Part shown: positions 35,742 to 44,484 of the stretch, piece by piece
Layout: each line of letters begins with the position of its first letter
How positions within the stretch are numbered: the stretch's first letter is position 1
From: Bdellovibrionales bacterium
GTDB lineage: Bacteria > Bdellovibrionota > Bacteriovoracia > Bacteriovoracales > Bacteriovoracaceae
Assembly (NCBI GenBank): GCA_018646675.1
Contig: JABGUH010000041.1
Location: 1 to 52,219, forward strand
Length of the DNA: 52,219 bases
Direction of reading: 5' to 3'
Position numbers and translations under genes: made by a program
Notes under the pieces: generated by a model
Databases searched by the model: none
What the model saw: only the letters and a program-made list of their open reading frames with translations
What the model was told of the DNA's origin: nothing

Positions 35742-36269
35742 TTAATTGCTCGATTTTTCAACTACGACAAAATTAACACGGCGATTTTTGGACCACCCCT
35801 CTTCTGCGTGGGTAAAATCAATCGGCTTCTCCTCGCCAAAGGAGGTGGAGGAAAGGCGCCCCTTAACAATCCCCTTAATGGCGAGATATTGTTTTATCCA
35901 TCGAGCTCTTTTACGGGCCAGCTTAACATTAAAATAGCGCGAACCACGCTCATCAGCATGCCCTTCCAGCTCTACCTCTATCTCTGGATTACCCTTTAGA
36001 TAGCTTAGATTTTTCCGCAGTAGTACCAGATTTGTGCCAGTTGCCCGATGACGATTGGTGGCAAAGAGAATCGTCTGTAGCTTGCCAGCAGTCTGAGAGT
36101 CTGAGTCCCCATTAATCAAAAGCGTCGGACCACTCTGTTGAGGAGATGAGGAGACAAAGTTATCGGTAATCTTTTTAAGCACCGTTTTGCTGGTGGAGCA
36201 GGAGGTTACGTTCAATGCCAGCAAAGTGATAATCAATGGTAGTTTTTTGCTCTTAGCTAAGTTAATCAT
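35742..36269 (-). CDS. Peptidoglycan-associated OmpA-like lipoprotein (Pal type)
   Basis: A 175-residue outer-membrane lipoprotein with a lipobox at C24 (NVTSC) and an OmpA C-terminal domain (about 65-172). The peptidoglycan-binding pattern is seen in GHADERGSRYFNVKLARKRA and then SFGEEKPIDF and NRRVNFVV. The family binds diaminopimelate of the cell wall and links it to the outer membrane. It is the last gene of a four-gene operon, 15 bases after the preceding lipoprotein. No tolB is nearby, so it need not be the housekeeping Pal. Confidence 0.88.
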   Translation of the reverse strand: MINLAKSKKLPLIITLLALNVTSCSTSKTVLKKITDNFVSSSPQQSGPTLLINGDSDSQTAGKLQTILFATNRHRATGTNLVLLRKNLSYLKGNPEIEVELEGHADERGSRYFNVKLARKRARWIKQYLAIKGIVKGRLSSTSFGEEKPIDFTHAEEGWSKNRRVNFVVVEKSSN

Positions 36270-36284
36270 TTTAGACTCACAGAT

Positions 36285-37886
36285 TTAAGGCCAAGTGTGG
36301 GAAGAGGAGCAGGCAGAGACAACACTACTACCTCCATGGAAGTGGGTAATTATCTTGTAGGAGTGAGTACCACCGGACACTACATCAGTTCCCACTACGG
36401 GCATATGACTGCCAGCATTAGACCCTAAAGTAACCAATGTATTGGTTGTACCGCAACCTGCTTGATTATAATATTGGATCTGTTTGCCGCTAATATCATC
36501 ATTTTGAACAGGATGCCATCCAGCATGCCAAACACCAGTTTCTATATACCAATGCAAAGAAACCTCTTCTAAAGGCAGTACCCGGTTTATCCGATTATTA
36601 GTATGTAATAGCTTAACCTCTGCGCTACCCGCGGGTAGAGAGATAATTTCCAGATCATCATTACTATCACCATCTAGATCATATTTCCCTCCTGAGGTCA
36701 CCGTGACCGAACTAGTTATCACTACGTCGTAGGGATATGTCAGGCCATAAATAGTGAAATTTACATCTGCACTGTTTGTGACAATCGTTCCGACCTCCAT
36801 CTTAGTATATTTGCCGGAGGAGCCAATCAACATATGAGTCGTATTATTAGAGAAGAAAGTACTATCCGTAGAGGTATCATAAAGAAGGTTATAATCTTTA
36901 AAGCATTTGATTATTACACCATTAATCTCGGATGCTGAGGTAAAATCAGTACAGGGGTTATCGGTAGGACCATTTTGATCCTCCTGATAGATCATTAGGT
37001 GGGCACCACTGCTATCAATTACTAGGTCAACTCCCCCATCGGTCTGATCGGCATGCCTTTGGCTGATATCATAGACTCGAAACTTAACCTCACCTCCGGG
37101 CTCAGGGCAACCACTCTCTTCATAGGCTAAAAGCAGTGGGTGAAGACTTAGAGATTTATCACTAGTATTGTTCTCAATTGGGACAGTCAAGTGCGTCGAC
37201 ACTTGGTTATCAGTACTACCACCACTGGAGCTGTCGATAGTAAAACAGTTGGAGCTAAAGTCACGTGAGATTGGTTCTGGAAAAAAGTTCTCCCCCTGCT
37301 TATCCCCATCCCAACTATCCATCTCGGTAAAGGAAATCACCTTCTTAGTCAGAGGGATAATTACCCGAAATGATTTATACATGTCACTATAATTGCCACT
37401 ATCACACTGGTTAGATCCAGCTGATCTGTCCGACGACTTAACGCAACTATGAACCACTAGCTCCTTAAAGCTGGAGCCGTTAAAATGGTCTGTCGGGCCA
37501 AAAAAAGAGTCCGAACAGCTACCACCCTTCAGGTAGATATCGACACTCTCGCTTCCGCCGGAGAGCTCTTTGGGGATTTTAGAGGAACAGAGTGGACTAC
37601 CCATCATTTTCAGAGCCGAGTCCCAGCCGATTGCGATAAATTTCCAATCTGGGGCGTTGGTCAACTCCCAGTAGGCAGTATTACCGCCAGTCGGAGAGAA
37701 GATAAAGAACTCTTCGGCACTGACCGAGTTGCCAGCGATGACGACACCGCCAGCAAGTCCTGAAATAAGGTTCATCGAATGAAAAGCAACCGTACTTTTT
37801 TGAGGTTTGCTCGGTCCGGAACAACTGCTTAGCAATAAAATGGAGATCAGTAACAGTAGGGTGAAATATCGTTTCTCTATTTTCAT
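36285..37886 (-). CDS. Large lipoprotein of unknown function in the FecR operon
   Basis: A 533-residue exported lipoprotein (lipobox LLSSC). The mature part is rich in Ser, Gly, Thr and Asp with about ten cysteines, and looks all-beta. DLDGDSNDDLEI near 395-410 resembles a calcium-binding Asp loop. No family recognised. It lies 10 bases after the TPR-barrel gene and 15 bases before the Pal-like gene, so it is the third gene of the FecR operon and probably sits in the outer membrane, perhaps facing out. Confidence 0.75.
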   Translation of the reverse strand: MKIEKRYFTLLLLISILLLSSCSGPSKPQKSTVAFHSMNLISGLAGGVVIAGNSVSAEEFFIFSPTGGNTAYWELTNAPDWKFIAIGWDSALKMMGSPLCSSKIPKELSGGSESVDIYLKGGSCSDSFFGPTDHFNGSSFKELVVHSCVKSSDRSAGSNQCDSGNYSDMYKSFRVIIPLTKKVISFTEMDSWDGDKQGENFFPEPISRDFSSNCFTIDSSSGGSTDNQVSTHLTVPIENNTSDKSLSLHPLLLAYEESGCPEPGGEVKFRVYDISQRHADQTDGGVDLVIDSSGAHLMIYQEDQNGPTDNPCTDFTSASEINGVIIKCFKDYNLLYDTSTDSTFFSNNTTHMLIGSSGKYTKMEVGTIVTNSADVNFTIYGLTYPYDVVITSSVTVTSGGKYDLDGDSNDDLEIISLPAGSAEVKLLHTNNRINRVLPLEEVSLHWYIETGVWHAGWHPVQNDDISGKQIQYYNQAGCGTTNTLVTLGSNAGSHMPVVGTDVVSGGTHSYKIITHFHGGSSVVSACSSSHTWP

Positions 37887-37896
37887 TATATCAATC

Positions 37897-39507
37897 CTAC
37901 ATTCTCATTTGAAATTCCAGAGCAACGACATGCTTGGTATAGGCATAGATTGTACTGCTCTTAGAGAGTTTTTTAGAAAAATTATATTTTAAAGCAAGTT
38001 TGCTAGTAATGTGGCCATCGAATAGCTTGGCAAAAGGTTTGACCAGACGAAGGGAGGGAGCAAAAAGTGTCTCGGTCCCCCGAATAGAACTCTGCTCAAG
38101 GGTATCAACTAAGGTAATCGCCAATGCCGAGTCTAGCTTGATATCTCGATAGAGCTTAAATCCAATATAGTCAGCTCTGGCCATATAGGAGTTGGTACTA
38201 CTGCTCTCCACATTGGACTGATTGAAATCCAGATTAAGAGTAAAGATTAAAATCTCTCTTTTAGGAAGTTTGTAGATTTGTGAGAGATGTAGTGTATAAG
38301 TATTGGAGTCTAGTGTTGTCGTATATCCACTATAGTTCTTATATTTAAACTTGATTTTACTCGACCCAATCGCAAAGAGTTTGATATCCTCTCCAACCGT
38401 CATGGTGTAGGAGTTGGAGTACTCATCTAGCGAGTGATTAGATTGATAATCTTTGGCCTGATAGTTGTAGTCGAGATCAAAAATATGAGAGGCGGGTAAT
38501 TTCCCGAGTTTATACTTCCAACGATTTTTAAAGTAGACTCCTACTATGTAGTTATCGTTCTGATAGATATTTGGATTGTCCTGTTCACCGTGATAGTCAA
38601 AAGTTAGTCGCACTTCGGGCATCATCACCAGTGCTCCATTATAGTTGTAGCTATATTTTCCCACTAGCTCATTTTTACTAACCGGGGATGCCTCTTTAGT
38701 CTGCTGCTCATTGGCGGCATCATCCGCCTCTAGAGTGATGTTGGTATCATAGGAGAGCTCAGACAAAAAGGTGAACCCATAGTTATAATCTTTGATTGGC
38801 CTGCCGTCTTTATAGGTCAAACCATGTCTAACCTTTACTTTACGAATATCACCTTTAATTGTCTGTGCCATCTTACTTTCAGGGGCCAAACGAATCGCTA
38901 ACTTCATCTGGGGGATGATGGTGTCCCGCAAATATCTCTTTTTATCCTCTCTCTTAGTCATCCCCTCAATCTTCTCCTCTTGAACCTTGGCGATCTGATA
39001 GGATGAGACCTGTCTAATCTCTTTAGAAGCTTTGGGATGAGAGCTAACGGACTGATAACCAGCTATCGCCTGTGGATAGTTCTCCTGCAACTGATTAATA
39101 TGAGCAATATAGTAGAGAGCGTTGACCTCTTCGAACTCTCTATTTATTGCTGAGGAGAACAACTGCTTGGAGCGGTCGAGCTGATTGTTACTGTAGAGAA
39201 TCTGAGCATATTGGTAGAGAGCACTCTTCGGGACAACCCGCTTTTTAGTTGCTTTTAAAAATGATTGCTCCGCCCTTTTGTGATCCTTTAATTTAAGATA
39301 ACAACTCCCTTTAAGGTAGTGCCCCATCCCCCACTGATCGCCTACTACCTTGAACAGTTGATCTATCTTTTTAATCGTCCCTTGATAGTCACCTTGTCGA
39401 TAAAGGGTGTAGACCTGCTTGACCAGCGGGCCCTCTTCCTGGGCAAAGAGTGATGGGAGTGGATGCATCAAGAGCAGAAGAGAGAGAACAATATAGACAA
39501 TTTTCAT
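37897..39507 (-). CDS. TPR - outer-membrane beta-barrel protein
   Basis: A 536-residue exported protein. It has a signal peptide (about 1-22) and four or five TPR-like pairs (about 28-220; GHYLKGSCYLKLKDHKRAEQ and ALYYIAHINQLQENYPQAI are the clearest). A C-terminal beta-barrel region (about 245-536) has alternating aromatic strands and ends EFQMRM. The order TPR then barrel resembles exporters and assembly modifiers such as Slam or PgaA, but no diagnostic motif of either is visible. It lies 18 bases after the fecR-like gene. Confidence 0.8.
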   Translation of the reverse strand: MKIVYIVLSLLLLMHPLPSLFAQEEGPLVKQVYTLYRQGDYQGTIKKIDQLFKVVGDQWGMGHYLKGSCYLKLKDHKRAEQSFLKATKKRVVPKSALYQYAQILYSNNQLDRSKQLFSSAINREFEEVNALYYIAHINQLQENYPQAIAGYQSVSSHPKASKEIRQVSSYQIAKVQEEKIEGMTKREDKKRYLRDTIIPQMKLAIRLAPESKMAQTIKGDIRKVKVRHGLTYKDGRPIKDYNYGFTFLSELSYDTNITLEADDAANEQQTKEASPVSKNELVGKYSYNYNGALVMMPEVRLTFDYHGEQDNPNIYQNDNYIVGVYFKNRWKYKLGKLPASHIFDLDYNYQAKDYQSNHSLDEYSNSYTMTVGEDIKLFAIGSSKIKFKYKNYSGYTTTLDSNTYTLHLSQIYKLPKREILIFTLNLDFNQSNVESSSTNSYMARADYIGFKLYRDIKLDSALAITLVDTLEQSSIRGTETLFAPSLRLVKPFAKLFDGHITSKLALKYNFSKKLSKSSTIYAYTKHVVALEFQMRM

Positions 39508-39525
39508 GGCTTACTCCTCTCCTTC

Positions 39526-40914
39526 CTATGAGCCGATGTGAATTTTAAAATTCACTCTGGTTTTAGCAGGAATTGGTTCTGGTTCGAAAGGAGTATCACC
39601 TGGCGGGCGCTCCGGCCACCGTGGCTCTTCTGGCGGTGGTGGCTCTTTCTCATCGGGAGGGACAAGCGGCTCTGGGTCACCAGGAGGAAGTGGCTTGTCA
39701 GGATCTAGAAGTGGTGGTTTTATAGGCCGATTCTCATCTTTTGGTTTCCCCTCCGGTTTTTTATCCGGATCACTCTCCGGTTTTTTATCCACATCCTCTT
39801 TCGGCTTCTCCTCTATCGGGTCAACATATTCGAACTCACCTGTTTCTTCATTAATATCTAGACCTTTAGGGGGGATATAATCTCCGGTATCAGGGTCAAC
39901 ACTACCGGATAAAGGTAGGGGTTGATATACACCGGTATTAGAGTCAAACTCGCTACCTGGAGATGGAGGGACATAGATCCCACTCTTTAGATCTAAAAAA
40001 CCTCCGGCGGGTGGAGTAATCTCACCGGTTTTAGTATTAACACTCCCTTCCGGTGGAGGAGTGTCAATTTGGACAACCTTACCTACTGCTAGCTCTGCTT
40101 TTTCAGCGAAGACCCTTCCCATGGATTTCATCACATCCTTAGTCTTAACTTGGACATCTTTTGATGAGAGTCCTGGAGGAGTAACAGGGCGCTTCTTCGT
40201 GCGCCTCTCCCCCTTGCTGACCATTTTAGCAGAACGCTCTAGAAAATTTTTATTACTCTTTAGGGCATGAAACTGAGTGGGATTTAACTTAGTGGCAATT
40301 GTGGGACGGCTTCCCAATTTATGGTTACGAGTGGAGAACTGCCCAGTACGTACAACAGTGGCCGTCGGCATGTTGATTGCACGATCTAATGAGCTATTTT
40401 GCTCAGTAAGTGGTGCAAAGATAACCTCCCCTTCGTAGGTAATGGTGTTTGTGATCTGGTTAACCATGTTATAGGTTACCAGAAAATCGGTTCCTCTCAC
40501 CCCTAATGCTGCCGACCTGGTCTTAATAAATAACTTGGTATTAGACTCACTCCTCTTCTTGAGAAAATTCTTCTGCACGATCGAGCGTAACTTACCATTT
40601 AACAGTGACACCACCCCTGCCTTCTGGCGGTCGGATGGAAAAGAGGTGATTTTCAGCCTACCTCTTGGCCCCAGTGACATCTGAGTTTTATCCTTAAAGA
40701 GTAGCTTGACGTAACTTTTGGGATGGGAGTTGATAATCACACCTTCATCCACCCAATCCCGTTTTTTTAGCCAGACTTTTTTACCGGCCAAACTAGTCGC
40801 CTCCACCTTTCCTCGTAGAATGATTACTTTGGCAACTTTATTACTAGCGATCAGGGTAGATGTTAAAGTTAAAAGCAAAATGGTTAAGATAAATTTCAAA
40901 ATAAATCTGCTCAT
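39526..40914 (-). CDS. FecR-domain exported protein with repeat and Pro/Glu-rich tail
   Basis: A 462-residue protein (signal peptide about 1-24). The FecR domain (about 28-165) shows VAKVIILRGKVEA, GVIINSHPKSYVKLLFKD, LLNGKLRSIV and TRSAALGVRGTDFLV. A five-fold repeat follows (about 285-365), each unit of form D-x-x-T-G-x-Y-x-P-P (TKTGEITPP, LKSGIYVPP, SNTGVYQPL, PDTGDYIPP, EETGEFEYV). The tail is very rich in Pro, Glu, Asp and Lys, probably a periplasm-spanning spacer. GGAG precedes the ATG. It heads a four-gene envelope operon. The FecR domain here is not a sigma regulator, as no membrane helix or sigma factor is present. Confidence 0.85.
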   Translation of the reverse strand: MSRFILKFILTILLLTLTSTLIASNKVAKVIILRGKVEATSLAGKKVWLKKRDWVDEGVIINSHPKSYVKLLFKDKTQMSLGPRGRLKITSFPSDRQKAGVVSLLNGKLRSIVQKNFLKKRSESNTKLFIKTRSAALGVRGTDFLVTYNMVNQITNTITYEGEVIFAPLTEQNSSLDRAINMPTATVVRTGQFSTRNHKLGSRPTIATKLNPTQFHALKSNKNFLERSAKMVSKGERRTKKRPVTPPGLSSKDVQVKTKDVMKSMGRVFAEKAELAVGKVVQIDTPPPEGSVNTKTGEITPPAGGFLDLKSGIYVPPSPGSEFDSNTGVYQPLPLSGSVDPDTGDYIPPKGLDINEETGEFEYVDPIEEKPKEDVDKKPESDPDKKPEGKPKDENRPIKPPLLDPDKPLPPGDPEPLVPPDEKEPPPPEEPRWPERPPGDTPFEPEPIPAKTRVNFKIHIGS

Positions 40915-41354
40915 CTAGACTCCGACAACCCCATTAAATAATACTTTGGTTGACCACTTAATCTACGCACCGTGATCCTCCCCAAACATTACTTTTTAAC
41001 AAACATTTAACTGTATAAAATCTACCTTGGAATATCAAGAACCGCACTACGTCGCCATGCGTTACCGGTATCTGGTTGCCAATGCGGGCCTCCGTCTCTC
41101 TAAGCAGGTGGCTCGCTCTTTTAGAAAAATTCCATCGTAATTTTGCACCACTTATTGCAATTGACAAAAATCATGCTGAAAAGCTGTGCTTAAAATTTCC
41201 CATTATTCAATTTATCATCGCTCTAAACACCGCGATGGTAGGATTATTTTGTAGAGATTAGTTCCTGTATCTATTTCAACGTGATGAAAAACAGTCTAGC
41301 CTATGCTATCTTCTCGTGGACTATCTTTTAAACTAAACACATGGATCACTACGT
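40915..41354. other. 440-base region upstream of the FecR operon
   Basis: No supported gene. It must carry the promoters of the FecR operon (minus) and of the phosphatase (plus). At 41042-41140 the base composition is clearly more GC-rich than the surroundings and holds a 27-codon frame from 41057 (MRYRYLVANAG...), perhaps a gene scrap; no match is recognised. Confidence 0.3.
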
Positions 41355-42641
41355 ATGCATAAGTCACTGTTTATACTACTTTTTTTTGTGACAACCGCCT
41401 TGACGGCGAACTCCCCCCCCCAGAGCGTGGCATTTGTCGCTTTTGGTGATAGCGGCTACCACTACGACTATCTTAAGCCTGATATTATTGAGAGTCCGAT
41501 GAGTTCAGAAGAGTTTATCAAAGATAAGCTGACCAGTTGGATTGAGAAGCCACTCCCTGCGAGTGAGTTTATCCCACCTCCAATGTATATGCTGCCAGCT
41601 ACCGGTCAGACAATTGAGGCAAGCGGTGCCCTTCCGGTTGCTAGGGCCATGGATCGTTTTTGCCAATCGAGTAAATGTCAGTTTGCATTGATGTTAGGTG
41701 ACAATATCTATCCCTATGGCGCGACTGGAACAGAGGACGAAGTTCGTTTTAAAAAAATCTTTGAAATACCCTATCGCAAACTTGTTGGTAATCACCCCGG
41801 TTTTAAACTATACGCAGCACTTGGAAATCATGACTGGAAGACTTCAAGAGTTGGTAGGGATCGACAGATAAAATATGGCATGCGAGCAGACACTGCCTTC
41901 ACTCTAAACTCACCAGGCTACTACCGTTTTATTAAAGGTAAAGTTGAATTTTTTGTTATAGATACTAATCTGCTACTGGCCGGCACAGTGGTCAAAGAGG
42001 GTGAACTAAATTTAGATGGAAGTGAGAAACTATTAGATGAGATCGATACTCCAGAGGAGTGGGAGCTACCCAATGATCAGGAGAAAAGACAACTTCGCTG
42101 GCTGGAAGACGCTCTTAAAAAATCGACTGCTAAATGGAAAGTTGTCTATGGCCATCACACCCTGTGGTCGGCGGGTGGTAGTAAGTATCAGCAGGCAAAA
42201 GCGTTACGAAAACTGATCACTCCGATGATCTGTCGCTATGCTGATATCTATATAGCTGGCCACGAACATGAACTTGAGGTTAATCTTGATACCTGCACTC
42301 AGGAGCTTGGGACACCCCATTTTCCACTCCCGTTGGTCATCAGCGGTGCAGGGGCTTGGCAGAGACCAGTTCATCACCTTTTTCAAACGTTTCAGGAGAT
42401 CAAATACCCACAGTACAAAGCCTTGTGGAGCAAGGGGATGGTATGGGGATTCTCTCACATGGAGATTGGTAACGACTTGATGACAGTCAAGATGATAACA
42501 ACTCCCAATAGTGGAACTGGTGCCCCTGAGGTAGAGAAGACGTTCAATTTTCTAAATCGAAGTCAGTCAATCAAAAGCCAACTACACTTCAAAGACATTA
42601 TAGGTAAAAAGAGTAAAAAACTTATGGATCTCTCGCGATAG
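41355..42641 (+). CDS. Exported metallophosphatase (purple acid phosphatase-like)
   Basis: A 428-residue protein with a signal peptide (about 1-18). Binuclear-metal motifs are in order: GDSG (D32), GDNIYPYG (D116, N117, Y119), GNHDW (N158, H159, D160), YGHHTLWS, and GHEHELE. The tyrosine in GDNIYPYG is where purple acid phosphatases place their metal-binding Tyr, so it is closer to TRAP-type acid phosphatase than to generic calcineurin-like enzymes. A 60-residue insertion (about 40-95) separates the first two motifs. Likely role: phosphate release from organic phosphate in the periplasm or outside. Confidence 0.9.
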   Translation: MHKSLFILLFFVTTALTANSPPQSVAFVAFGDSGYHYDYLKPDIIESPMSSEEFIKDKLTSWIEKPLPASEFIPPPMYMLPATGQTIEASGALPVARAMDRFCQSSKCQFALMLGDNIYPYGATGTEDEVRFKKIFEIPYRKLVGNHPGFKLYAALGNHDWKTSRVGRDRQIKYGMRADTAFTLNSPGYYRFIKGKVEFFVIDTNLLLAGTVVKEGELNLDGSEKLLDEIDTPEEWELPNDQEKRQLRWLEDALKKSTAKWKVVYGHHTLWSAGGSKYQQAKALRKLITPMICRYADIYIAGHEHELEVNLDTCTQELGTPHFPLPLVISGAGAWQRPVHHLFQTFQEIKYPQYKALWSKGMVWGFSHMEIGNDLMTVKMITTPNSGTGAPEVEKTFNFLNRSQSIKSQLHFKDIIGKKSKKLMDLSR

Positions 42642-42684
42642 ATATCACCAAGATAAAAAAATATTTGAGAGCCTGCAATCTCTT

Positions 42685-43161
42685 TTAGCCTGTAGGCGTA
42701 AGGGAGATCTCGTCTGACTTGATTTTTGCCCTAACAGTTTTTAGAATTCTATTTATTGCCGATACCACCTCTATTTTTGAAACAGGATCGCCTTCTATAA
42801 TTGACAACGCGATATCCCTATCCTTTTGTGACATATTACGTAGAAAATTATGTCGAAATATTTCATCTGCCAGCCTTAGGGCTAGTCCAACTGTTTTAGG
42901 GTCAATCTCTCTAGTAATAAGTATAACATCTTGTGAGGAGAGTTCGACCAGGTCATCCCAAAGAGTGATAGTCGCTCTCAAGGAGACATAATATTTCGAA
43001 TTTTTCTCTTCATAATATTTCAGGACCTGATTGTATTGAGGTCTAGTGAGGTTTTCCAATATTTCTAAAACTCCATTGGGAAGTCCATCACCTCGATAGC
43101 GACTAAAGTGCCGCTCAATACTTCTTGTTACCTTAGGAAGATCAATTTTTTCACCTATCAT
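42685..43161 (-). CDS. FliG C-terminal-domain-like protein
   Basis: A 158-residue soluble protein (182 if begun at TTG 43233, which overlaps the upstream stop; ATG 43161 has a better GAGGTGG site). Residues about 64-152 follow the FliG C domain in order: TLWDDLVELSSQDVILITRE, then ID-x-K-T-V-x-L-A-L, the invariant LRNMSQ, and SAINRILKTVRAKIKSDEI. In FliG this domain meets the stator and makes torque. The arginine of the torque helix (DRSIQR in E. coli) is not kept here (QDVIL), though an R lies three residues on. The N-terminal FliM/FliF-binding domains are missing. It follows a tandem-CZB gene with overlapping or near reading frames, so the two products probably act together. Confidence 0.72.
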   Translation of the reverse strand: MIGEKIDLPKVTRSIERHFSRYRGDGLPNGVLEILENLTRPQYNQVLKYYEEKNSKYYVSLRATITLWDDLVELSSQDVILITREIDPKTVGLALRLADEIFRHNFLRNMSQKDRDIALSIIEGDPVSKIEVVSAINRILKTVRAKIKSDEISLTPTG

Positions 43162-43229
43162 AAGACCACCTCTGTTATTAAGTACTATTAATTGTAACCT
43201 AACAGGAGGCTTGATTCTATCAGATATTT

Positions 43230-44222
43230 TCAAACATTAATATTAGCAGCGACCTCTGATTTCAATCGCCCCTGATCAATTCCCATCCGAGCGATAATAT
43301 TCCTTCCACCTTCAAAATCATACTCCATCTTAGTTAGTAGATAGATAATCTCCTTACTTAAAAAGAGCGACTTAAAATAGAAGCCCTCATACCCCTGATA
43401 GCGGCCGTCGCGCATAGCACTGACCGTTTTAGATGCGTAATAGTGAAACTCCTTGTGAACTATGTCTAGATCTTCCAGTAGTTCATGTTCATCCAAAAAG
43501 TGGTGTTCATCATGATGAATCCACATTCCCAAATCACACTGCTCTACTGGTAGCAGATCACTATCACGAAAATTTATAAAGGTATTCCGTAGACCATTCA
43601 CCCAGCGAATGTGGGCAAGCCTACTCATATTTAACTTCTTTATCTGCTCTATTTTTTCGGGAGAATTTTCAATCATTCCAGCACCTACTCCCTTGAATCG
43701 CTCCGCTAATGGCTTAACAACCTCACGACTACGAAACGTTGAGACAGAGCTACTCTCTTGCGCCAAACTCTTTTTATTCAGCAGGCGCTTGACCACAAAG
43801 AAGGCTGAAAAAATTGGATGTTTATCTCGCTCTAATATATCCAACTCAATACATGTCAACAGATAGACGATCTCCCGACTTAAATTGTGGACCTCAACCA
43901 TTAGACGTTTTACCTCACGTTGATTGCCCTGCCAAAACATCTCAAGTAGGTGATCAGAAGCCTGGTGAAATTTTTGATGCACATCTGATAACGGCCAGAC
44001 CATATTCGAGTCGGCATACTGTTGGCAAGCGCGCCCATAGAGCCAACAGCCCAACTCACAGTCCTCGTGACCGACCATATTACCGAGAGTACCTGACAGT
44101 AATTCTTTCGTAGAGTCGCTAACAGGATCTTTTTCCTCTTTGATGATTCTTTCCAGCTCTAAAACCCACTCCATGTGCACCAAGCGGGCCACATTGGCAT
44201 CCAAACAGATATTCATCTCCAC
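43230..44222 (-). CDS. Tandem CZB (chemoreceptor zinc-binding) domain protein
   Basis: A 330-residue soluble protein with two CZB domains and no receptor part. Ligand sets: H16, C55, H82, H86 (VHMEW, CELGCWL, VHQKFH) and H204, C229, H256, H260 (AHIRW, CDLGMWI, VHKEFH). The Cys-Leu-Gly-x-Trp motif is diagnostic. CZB domains bind zinc through 3 His and 1 Cys and, in known receptors and cyclases, the Cys senses hypochlorite or zinc. Each domain has a C-terminal extension with a matching LSREIVYLLT / LSKEIIYLLT helix, so the whole unit is duplicated. The next gene encodes a FliG-C-like protein. Confidence 0.88.
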   Translation of the reverse strand: MEMNICLDANVARLVHMEWVLELERIIKEEKDPVSDSTKELLSGTLGNMVGHEDCELGCWLYGRACQQYADSNMVWPLSDVHQKFHQASDHLLEMFWQGNQREVKRLMVEVHNLSREIVYLLTCIELDILERDKHPIFSAFFVVKRLLNKKSLAQESSSVSTFRSREVVKPLAERFKGVGAGMIENSPEKIEQIKKLNMSRLAHIRWVNGLRNTFINFRDSDLLPVEQCDLGMWIHHDEHHFLDEHELLEDLDIVHKEFHYYASKTVSAMRDGRYQGYEGFYFKSLFLSKEIIYLLTKMEYDFEGGRNIIARMGIDQGRLKSEVAANINV

Positions 44223-44484
44223 AACTTATGCTCCTTCCCAAATATTTGATAATTATCGATCACCCATAGACTATTGCAATAAATCAGGATGTTAGATGAG
44301 TCGAGCAGCTAGAACAATGCCAATATATTACATATAATATACGTATATAATACCACAAAAGGGGGCCAATTTTGATAGTCAATCAAGGTACAATATAAAG
44401 GCTAAACACGTGACAGATAAAACATTAACTACTTGCTACTACTTTCAAGATACAATTGAGCTGATTTGCTATAGGAGTACATAA
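44223..44484. other. Promoter region between divergent genes
   Basis: 262 bases without a gene. A perfect 12-bp palindrome ATATACGTATAT (44337-44348) lies in a very AT-rich stretch and could be an operator or chance. GGAG precedes the plus-strand ATG. Confidence 0.3.

Noticed and set aside
39526..40914. FecR as anti-sigma regulator of iron uptake
   Set aside because: No sigma factor, no TonB receptor and no membrane helix; the domain is exported with a spacer tail.
40958..41167. 69-codon minus-strand frame upstream of the FecR operon
   Set aside because: No family pattern and no ribosome site; composition suggests non-coding DNA.
43230..44222. Hemerythrin-like protein, because of the paired His motifs
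   Set aside because: The C-[ED]-L-G-x-W motif and HxxxH spacing fit CZB, not the H-HxxxE-HxxxH-HxxxxD hemerythrin pattern.
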